Source: CALFUK01 sp964450495 (GTDB lineage Bacteria; Bacteroidota; Bacteroidia; Chitinophagales; Saprospiraceae). Taken from it: a stretch of 13,305 bases of DNA. The notes under the pieces were generated by a model that searched no databases, was not told where the DNA came from, and saw only the letters and a list, made by a program, of their open reading frames with translations. The DNA is taken from assembly GCA_964450495.1 (NCBI GenBank), contig CAYVFU010000117.1, positions 1 through 13,305 of the forward strand, read 5' to 3'. Positions 8,204 through 13,305 of the stretch are shown in pieces (the first letter of the stretch is position 1; the number at the start of each line of letters is the position of its first letter). Made by a program: the position numbers and the translations under genes.

Positions 8204-8408
8204 ATACAAAAATAGTGAATAAAAGTCTTTTGGATATTTACGCTTCAGTGGCTGAGTAAAATTATATTCTATGAGTGGAAGCGATGAAATATCCCGATTA
8301 TTGGATAAACCAAGTCTAAAGTAATCAAGTGAAAAATTACTCATTGATAAATCTCCTTTTTACTCCCTACCAACTTTTGTCTTCTTTGCAGCTGTCTATA
8401 TTTAAAAT

Positions 8409-8441
8409 TTTGCTTAGTTGCCTGCTCATATCATAATTTAA
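8409..8441 (+). promoter_or_regulatory. Possible promoter of the CHU_C gene
   Basis: TTTG at 8409-8412 is followed after 21 bases by TAATTTAA (8434-8441), which matches four of the six fixed bases of the Bacteroidota -7 element TAnnTTTG. Transcription would start near 8448, about 18 bases before the ATG. The spacing fits, but the -7 match is poor, so this is only a candidate. Confidence 0.22.
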
Positions 8442-8465
8442 TGAGTTAATACGTTTTTCATTTCA

Positions 8466-10634
8466 ATGATTAGATATAAGTGCCTTTATCTTTCTTTGCT
8501 ATTCAGTTTTGCTGCATTCAATGTCTATGCTCAAAATAATAACGACTGCAATTCTGCTCTCCTCGTAAGCAATACGGATGATTTTTGTGATATTTTTTCT
8601 AATGATAACGCGACAGATTCTGGATTGATGGATGATGGATGCTGGACAACAGACCCTATAAAAGATGTTTGGTTTAGATTTACAGCTCGTCGTCAAGGCA
8701 TGTTGATTCGAGTATTTGCAGGGAGAGATATAGACGATGGATTCGGGAGTGCACGCATTCAAGTATTTTCAGGAATGTGTGGGGAACTCGTCGATTTAGA
8801 ATGTTTTCCTCTGATAAGTAATACTAATTTGGATGAATTCGAATTGTATTTGAACACTCTTGAAATAGGGGAGGAATATTTCATTAGAGTAGATTCCAAA
8901 AGCGAAGCGAGAGGAAATTTTGAGCTCTGCCTAAATTCTTTCAACCCGCTGATTCAACCATTCCAAGATTGTTCGGATGCTCGTACATTATGTAACACTG
9001 AGGGCTTTTCTGTTAATTTCTTATCTGGAGGTGGTAACGACAACAATGAACTTGAAGACTCATGCCTTGATCCGCGAGTAAATGGAAATGGTTTTGGCCC
9101 TTCGGAAACAGGTTCAATATGGTATGTGTTTGAATGCCGTAATCCAGGAGACTTGGTGTTTACATTGACTTCAAACCGTGACCTAAATAGAGGAGTAGAC
9201 TCCAATCCAGAAGAAGATCTTGATTTTATTGTGTACGAGTTACCTTCTGGCATTAATTCGAATGGGCCAAATGATTGCAGTAATAAACAATTACTGCGCT
9301 GTATGGCATCAGGGATCACAGTAGGAGGATCTGATGAGTTCAATAGACCTTGTCTGGGTGAAACAGGACTTGCCATTGGTGAAACCGATATCCTAGAAGA
9401 AGCTGGGTGTAGCGGAAATGGTGATAATAATTTTTTAGCACCAATCCCCATGACAACTGGTACAGCATATGCTTTGGTAGTGAATAATTTTAGTCAAAGT
9501 AATTTTGGCTTTACCCTGGATTTTGACGGAACGACAGGTACATTTGTTGGTCCTGAAGCAGATTTCACAACAGATAAAACACAATTGTTTTGTGATCAAG
9601 AAATTACATTTACAGATCAATCACTTCCTGGCGTTGACGGTCAATTAACATACCTATGGAATTTTGGAGAAGGAGCGTTTCCGAATGAAAGAGAAAGAAG
9701 CCCTGGGCCTCATACAATTACTTATGAGTCTTTTGGAGAGAAATTCATTTCTTTACAAGTAACAAGTGGTGATGGTTGTGTTAGTGTCGATGTTTTAGAT
9801 TTAGATGTCGGCACTTGCTGCGATCCTGCGTTTGCCACTTTAGATTATGAAAGTGAGCCGTTTACGATAGATTGTCCAGGAGACCAGAATGGCGTGTTTC
9901 AATTGGTTGAAATTGATGAAGGGCATGGTGGAGTTTTATTCTCTTTTGATGAGGGCGATAATTTTAATGCACAATCATCAATTGACATGCTTGCCGCTGG
10001 AGATTATCAAGCCATTGCGCGAGATAAGAAAGGGTGCGAGGATCCAATAGATTTAGTAATAACAGAGCGTCCAGGGCTAACAATAAGTGCAGAAGCAAGT
10101 CCGAACGTATTGGGATTGGGAGAAACAACGACATTAACAGCAACTATTGATGGAGATCTTACGAATGTGACTACTTTATGGGAGCCCAGCCAGTTTGTTG
10201 ATTGTGAAGATTGTCTCACTACTGTTGCAAGCCCTGTTATACCTACAGAGTTTATCATTACTGCTGAAAATGAATTTGGCTGTACCTTTCCTGCTTCAGT
10301 CTTTGTTGAGATTGATCCAAATTATGAAGGACAGGTATATCAACCAAATGCCATTACACCCAATGGGGACAATATTAACGATTACTTTAAACTGTATGGA
10401 AGTTTAGCTGTAGCTGGTATCGATCAATTAAAAGTGTTTAACCGTTGGGGAGATTTAATGTATAATGGGACCAACTTACCTATAGAAGAAGATTTTGCAA
10501 TTGGATGGGATGGCACATTTAATGGTGTACCACTCAATCCTGATGTCTTCACTTGGGTAGCTGAAGTGAGATTCATTGATGATAATGTTATTGTATTCAA
10601 AGGAACTGTTACATTGATAATCAATGAGAGATAG
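8466..10634 (+). CDS. Secreted CHU_C (gliding motility-associated C-terminal domain) surface protein with PKD domain
   Basis: Large exported protein of 722 residues. A signal peptide ends at about residue 22 (NVYAQ). Two related Cys-containing beta domains follow: about 25-160, opening NDCNSALLVSNTDDFCDIF, and about 167-355, opening QDCSDARTLCNTEGFSVNF; each has a downstream Trp motif (VWFRF, IWYVF). A PKD domain covers about 364-448 (TYLWNFGEG core), then a SprB-like repeat (about 455-535) and an Ig-like segment (about 538-616). The C-terminus (624-722) is a CHU_C domain: YQPNAITPNGDNINDYFK, LKVFNRWGDLMY and WDGTFNG. Family knowledge links this domain to type IX secretion and cell-surface attachment in gliding Bacteroidota. 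No catalytic motif is visible, so an adhesin or structural role is most likely. Its end overlaps the lptC start by 11 bases. Confidence 0.92.
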   Translation: MIRYKCLYLSLLFSFAAFNVYAQNNNDCNSALLVSNTDDFCDIFSNDNATDSGLMDDGCWTTDPIKDVWFRFTARRQGMLIRVFAGRDIDDGFGSARIQVFSGMCGELVDLECFPLISNTNLDEFELYLNTLEIGEEYFIRVDSKSEARGNFELCLNSFNPLIQPFQDCSDARTLCNTEGFSVNFLSGGGNDNNELEDSCLDPRVNGNGFGPSETGSIWYVFECRNPGDLVFTLTSNRDLNRGVDSNPEEDLDFIVYELPSGINSNGPNDCSNKQLLRCMASGITVGGSDEFNRPCLGETGLAIGETDILEEAGCSGNGDNNFLAPIPMTTGTAYALVVNNFSQSNFGFTLDFDGTTGTFVGPEADFTTDKTQLFCDQEITFTDQSLPGVDGQLTYLWNFGEGAFPNERERSPGPHTITYESFGEKFISLQVTSGDGCVSVDVLDLDVGTCCDPAFATLDYESEPFTIDCPGDQNGVFQLVEIDEGHGGVLFSFDEGDNFNAQSSIDMLAAGDYQAIARDKKGCEDPIDLVITERPGLTISAEASPNVLGLGETTTLTATIDGDLTNVTTLWEPSQFVDCEDCLTTVASPVIPTEFIITAENEFGCTFPASVFVEIDPNYEGQVYQPNAITPNGDNINDYFKLYGSLAVAGIDQLKVFNRWGDLMYNGTNLPIEEDFAIGWDGTFNGVPLNPDVFTWVAEVRFIDDNVIVFKGTVTLIINER

Positions 10635-11184
10635 TCTATTTATATTCTTCTTGCTGACGCTATTATTGTCGTGCAATAGAGATAAAGTAAAATCTGATGA
10701 TGATTTAACTGAGAACATTTCTAAAGATGAAACTCTTTTTGATGTCGAATTATCATATTCTGACTCTGCCATAATACAGGTGCGCATTATCAGTCCAATG
10801 CTAATACGTAAAAAGGAGAACGGTGAGCTTCTTGAAGAGTTTCCTAAAGGACTTCATGTAGAGTTTCTCAATAAAAATGGAACAGTTTCTTCCTACCTAG
10901 ACGCGAAATATGCTATGAGATACGAACGTAAAGGAATCGTAATTGCAGAAGACAGTGTAGTTGTCTACAACAGGCTTAATGAAAAACTAGAGACCTCTCA
11001 ACTTACCTGGGACGAAGCAAATGAAAATCTCGAAACACCAAGATTTGTCAAAATTACAAGACCAGAAAAAGGTGACACAATTTATGGTTTTGGACTAACT
11101 GCAGACCAAGAATTCAATAGATTTGAACTGAAAGAAGTCTCTGGAAAGTCTAAATTTGATAATCTTGTTAATTCTGTGAAATAA
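10624..11184 (+). CDS. lptC: LPS export lipoprotein LptC
   Basis: A 186-residue lipoprotein matching the LptC family, the component that passes lipopolysaccharide from the LptBFG transporter to the periplasmic LptA bridge. The signal peptide ends in a lipobox (LLSC, lipidated C17); Bacteroidota LptC is commonly a lipoprotein, whereas the E. coli protein keeps a membrane anchor. The body is a series of short beta strands (EFPKGLHVEFLN, SYLDAKYAMRYERKGIV, ETSQLTWDEANENLET, TIYGFGLTADQEFNRFEL), as expected of the beta-jellyroll Lpt fold, with the closing YGxGLTADQxFxRFE-type segment typical of the family. The ATG lies inside the last codons of the CHU_C gene (11-base overlap, different frame), which suggests translational coupling. 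The CNNM/CorC gene follows after 65 bases. Confidence 0.9.
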   Translation: MRDSLFIFFLLTLLLSCNRDKVKSDDDLTENISKDETLFDVELSYSDSAIIQVRIISPMLIRKKENGELLEEFPKGLHVEFLNKNGTVSSYLDAKYAMRYERKGIVIAEDSVVVYNRLNEKLETSQLTWDEANENLETPRFVKITRPEKGDTIYGFGLTADQEFNRFELKEVSGKSKFDNLVNSVK

Positions 11185-11249
11185 AAGTTGGTATTTAGTG
11201 ACTGTTACAAATATCATTCCGTCATCATTATTGTCGGAAACGAAACCAC

Positions 11250-12491
11250 GTGATTATTTTTGGTATTCTTATTTGTTTATTACTATCTGCATTCTTTTCA
11301 GGAATGGAGATGGCATTTATATCGGCAAATAAGCTTGAACTAGAGCTTCTGAAAGAGAAATCTGAAGGAAAATCCTCAATCATAACCAATTTTTATTCAA
11401 AGTCAGATTCTTTTTTGACAACTATGCTCGTAGGGAACAACATTGCGCTAGCCGCATTCACTTTCTTTATGACAAAGTTTTTAAGTCAGTATGTATTCGT
11501 TTCCTTAAATGAAGGATTTTTATTCCTTTTAGTAACAACCTTAGTATCTACAGTGATCGTTTTATTGTTTGGTGAATACTTGCCAAAACTGTTAAGTAGC
11601 CTCCATGCTGAGAAGTTTTTGTTTTTTTTTAGCATACCTCTCTTAGTATTTAAGAATTTACTTTTTATACCTGTACAGTTTACAAGCTTCTTTTCTAACA
11701 GGTTTTTAAAGTCGAAAAAGAATGAACAAAAAACTCATAATGAGCATATTATAGGTAAGACAGATTTAGAATATTTTATAGATGATGCAGTGGACGATAA
11801 ACAAGAAGATGCTATTGACAAGAACCTATTTACAAACGTACTAAGATTAGACAAAATCAAGGTAAAAGAATGCATGATTCCTAGAACAGAAATTGTGTAT
11901 GTGGATAAATCAATACCACACAATGAATTGATAAATGTTTTTAATAAATATAAACATTCTAGAGTATTGGTAACCAATGACAGCATAGAGAATGTTTTGG
12001 GCTACATACATCACCAACAATTGTTAGAAGAATCTAACACATTGAATTCCAGTATTTTACCAATAAAGTATATTCCAGAATCTATGAATGTGAAAGACTT
12101 GATTTCATTGTTTCGTAAGGATAAAATGAGTATTGCTTGTGTTGTTGATGAGTTTGGTAGCTTGTCTGGTTTAATCACAATGGAAGACCTTGTAGAGGAG
12201 ATTTTTGGTGAAATAGAAGATGAACATGACAGCTCTACTTTTACAGATATCAGACTCGAAAATGGAGCCTATATTTTGTCTGGAAGGACCGAATTAGATC
12301 AGTTAAAATCCAAATATAAAGAGCTGCCAATCTACAATAGTGAGTATCAAACTATTTCTGGTTTCGTAACCGCAAATTTTGGCAAAATTCCAAATAAAAA
12401 TGAACGTGTAATTATTGAGAATTTTGAATTTATATGCGAAGAAGTGAGTGATACAAGAGTGGAGCTTGTTAGAGTAAATAAATTGATTTAA
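11250..12491 (+). CDS. CNNM/CBS/CorC_HlyC membrane protein (hemolysin family, putative divalent cation transporter)
   Basis: Integral membrane protein of 413 residues. The N-terminal CNNM (DUF21) domain, about residues 1-155, has three to four membrane segments and the family motifs FFSGMEMAFISANKLELE (15-32), TTMLVGNNIA (57-66) and FGEYLPKLL (107-115). A CBS pair spans about 205-322 (MIPRTEIVYVD; CVVDEFGSLSGLITMEDLVE), and the CorC_HlyC domain covers about 330-410. Relatives are implicated in Mg2+/Co2+ efflux or homeostasis; the name 'hemolysin' is historical. The start is GTG: no in-frame ATG occurs between it and an upstream TGA at 11199. The order lptC then CNNM is, to my knowledge, common in Bacteroidota. 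The gliding protein GldE belongs to the same family, but nothing here (no gldD beside it) favours that name. Confidence 0.92.
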   Translation: MIIFGILICLLLSAFFSGMEMAFISANKLELELLKEKSEGKSSIITNFYSKSDSFLTTMLVGNNIALAAFTFFMTKFLSQYVFVSLNEGFLFLLVTTLVSTVIVLLFGEYLPKLLSSLHAEKFLFFFSIPLLVFKNLLFIPVQFTSFFSNRFLKSKKNEQKTHNEHIIGKTDLEYFIDDAVDDKQEDAIDKNLFTNVLRLDKIKVKECMIPRTEIVYVDKSIPHNELINVFNKYKHSRVLVTNDSIENVLGYIHHQQLLEESNTLNSSILPIKYIPESMNVKDLISLFRKDKMSIACVVDEFGSLSGLITMEDLVEEIFGEIEDEHDSSTFTDIRLENGAYILSGRTELDQLKSKYKELPIYNSEYQTISGFVTANFGKIPNKNERVIIENFEFICEEVSDTRVELVRVNKLI

Positions 12492-12724
12492 AGTGTTGAT
12501 TTAAAGTTGTTTACAAAATAAAACATTTATTTATATGTATCAGAAGAGTAAGGTGTTACATATAGTTAAATTAATAATTTGAATTTTATATTATATATTA
12601 TTTTGCTAACAGCATATTTTTTATGAAGTTTGCTAGGTGTAATACCTTCTAAAATTATACATTAAAACGATTACTAAATTATTATTGCATAATATATTCC
12701 GAAATGTTGTTAAAATTTACAAAA
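12492..12724. other. AT-rich intergenic region before the collagen-like gene
   Basis: This 233-base stretch is extremely AT-rich and has no coding potential. It should contain the end of the lptC/CNNM transcript and the promoter of the collagen-like gene. The best terminator-like element is a weak 4-base-pair hairpin TGCT-AAC-AGCA (12604-12614) followed by TATTTTTT. A partial promoter, TTTG (12578-12581) and TTATTTTG (12598-12605), has only a 16-base spacer. Neither is convincing. Confidence 0.5.
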
Positions 12725-13305
12725 ATGTTCAAAACTAAAACGAACGCACTTCAGCCCAGATTCAGGTTGATAGTTCCTTTTATTTTGTTCTTGGGAGCGA
12801 TGCTGGTGTCAAACACCTCTTTTTCTCAGATCAAGATAGGTGGGGATCCAGAAACCATTGATGATGGTTCGATTCTAGAACTTGAGTCTACTGACGGAGC
12901 GTTTATTCCTCCAAGAATGACTACCGCTCAACGAGACGCAATACCATCCCCATTGCGTGGAGCTATCATATTTAATACTGAGTCCAACTGTTTGGAAGTT
13001 AACAAAGGATCTGATTCAGATCCCATTTGGGAATGTATAGAAGGTCAAGTAGGTGCTCAAGGCCCTCAAGGCCCTGAAGGTTCACAAGGACCAGTTGGAC
13101 CAGTTGGTCCTCAAGGTAAAGATGGACCTACAGGTGCAACAGGTGCTCAAGGTCCACAAGGAGCTAGAGGTCCAGCAGGCCCACAAGGTGATACAGGCGC
13201 AACAGGTGCTACAGGAGCAGTTGGAGCAACCGGTGCTACTGGCGCAACTGGTCCAGCAGGTCCACAAGGAGAAACAGGCGCTACGGGTGCAACAGGAGCT
13301 ACAGG
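12725..13305 (+). CDS. Secreted collagen-like (Gly-X-Y) protein, 3' end beyond the window
   Basis: Open frame of 193 codons running off the right edge. A signal peptide (basic n-region, hydrophobic LIVPFILFLGAMLVS, cleavage near SFSQ, residue 35) exports it. Residues 36-105 form the Bacteroidota secreted-protein module: DDGSILELESTDGAFIPPRM, then TTAQRDAI, RGAIIFNTESNCLEV and WECI, often found at the N-terminus of fibre- or adhesin-like proteins. From G107 onward every third residue is Gly for at least 29 triplets, first rich in GPQ/GPV and then in GAT, predicting a collagen-like triple helix. The start at 12725 has an A-rich upstream stretch; an in-frame ATG at 12704 would add seven residues (MLLKFTK). 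The C-terminal domain, which would show trimerisation or sorting signals, is not visible. An extracellular fibre or adhesin is the likeliest role. Confidence 0.9.
   Translation, partial: MFKTKTNALQPRFRLIVPFILFLGAMLVSNTSFSQIKIGGDPETIDDGSILELESTDGAFIPPRMTTAQRDAIPSPLRGAIIFNTESNCLEVNKGSDSDPIWECIEGQVGAQGPQGPEGSQGPVGPVGPQGKDGPTGATGAQGPQGARGPAGPQGDTGATGATGAVGATGATGATGPAGPQGETGATGATGAT
13043..13305 (+). repeat. Collagen-type triplet repeat DNA with an 81-base higher period
   Basis: Nine-base (Gly-X-Y) units run uninterrupted from 13043 to the right edge and are noticeably richer in G and C than the flanking DNA. Codons vary synonymously (GGT/GGC/GGA; GCA/GCT; ACA/ACT/ACC/ACG). A longer unit is also visible: 13169-13200 and 13250-13281 are 32-base copies differing at only a few bases, 81 bases (27 residues) apart, encoding GPAGPQG(D/E)TGA. 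The 12-mer GCAACAGGTGCT recurs at 13136 and 13199. Confidence 0.85.

Noticed and set aside
8207..8214. TATTTTTG on the minus strand, a full -7 consensus match beside rsmI
   Set aside because: Transcription would begin at or within the ATG at 8203, and no TTTG lies at the required distance upstream.
10476..10787. 103-codon minus-strand open frame across the CHU_C/lptC junction
   Set aside because: Both plus-strand genes are well supported here and the antisense translation has no recognisable feature.
11217..11239. TTCCG/CGGAA inverted repeat between lptC and the CNNM gene
   Set aside because: The stem is five base pairs with a 13-base loop and no T-run, not distinguishable from chance.
12604..12620. 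TGCT-AAC-AGCA hairpin followed by a T-run, as terminator of the CNNM/CorC gene
   Set aside because: The stem is only four base pairs with a three-base loop and lies over 110 bases past the stop codon; too weak to call.
13082..13267. Minus-strand open frame encoding a Cys/Thr/Ser/Trp-rich peptide
   Set aside because: It is the antisense reading of the collagen-like repeat; its odd composition follows directly from the GGN-CCN/GCN-ACA pattern, and the plus frame has a signal peptide and a recognised N-terminal module.
13043..13305. Regular short repeats that might suggest a CRISPR array or satellite
   Set aside because: The periodicity is 9 bases, contains no unique spacers, and encodes uninterrupted Gly-X-Y in an open frame.

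Overview
The window comes from an AT-rich member of the Bacteroidota. Three kinds of evidence agree: a gliding-motility/type IX secretion type C-terminal domain (CHU_C), a secreted protein with the 'FIPPRMTTAQRDAI' module typical of the phylum, and a TAnnTTTG-type promoter in front of the tRNA. The mix of genes suggests a free-living, possibly gliding or surface-associated relative of the Saprospiria, Chitinophagia or Flavobacteriia. The exact family cannot be fixed from sequence alone.

Layout. (1) 1-90, minus: a class II tRNA-Ser (anticodon GCT) with a recognisable promoter upstream. (2) 425-3352, plus: a 975-residue membrane histidine kinase with six predicted membrane segments, four PAS-type sensor regions and a full kinase core, and no response regulator next to it. 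(3) 3553-8203, minus: a probable four-gene unit read rsmI, M1-family metallopeptidase, small secreted protein with a CFFCGGAGPES motif, OmpA-like lipoprotein, closed by a strong GAAA-loop terminator at 3553-3591. (4) 8466-12491, plus, divergent from rsmI: a large secreted CHU_C protein overlapping lptC by 11 bases, then a CNNM/CBS/CorC membrane protein. (5) 12725 to the right edge, plus: the start of a secreted collagen-like protein with at least 29 uninterrupted Gly-X-Y triplets.

How they fit together. Most products act at the envelope. LptC takes part in lipopolysaccharide export, the OmpA-like lipoprotein probably ties the outer membrane to peptidoglycan, the M1 enzyme is an exported peptidase, and the CHU_C and collagen-like proteins are cell-surface or secreted adhesin-like products. 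RsmI (16S rRNA methylation) and the tRNA are housekeeping genes.

No CRISPR array, insertion sequence, phage gene or clear defence system is visible. The least explained items are the 147-residue CFFCGGAGPES protein, the 81-base higher-order period inside the collagen-like repeat, and the duplicated N-terminal domain of the CHU_C protein.
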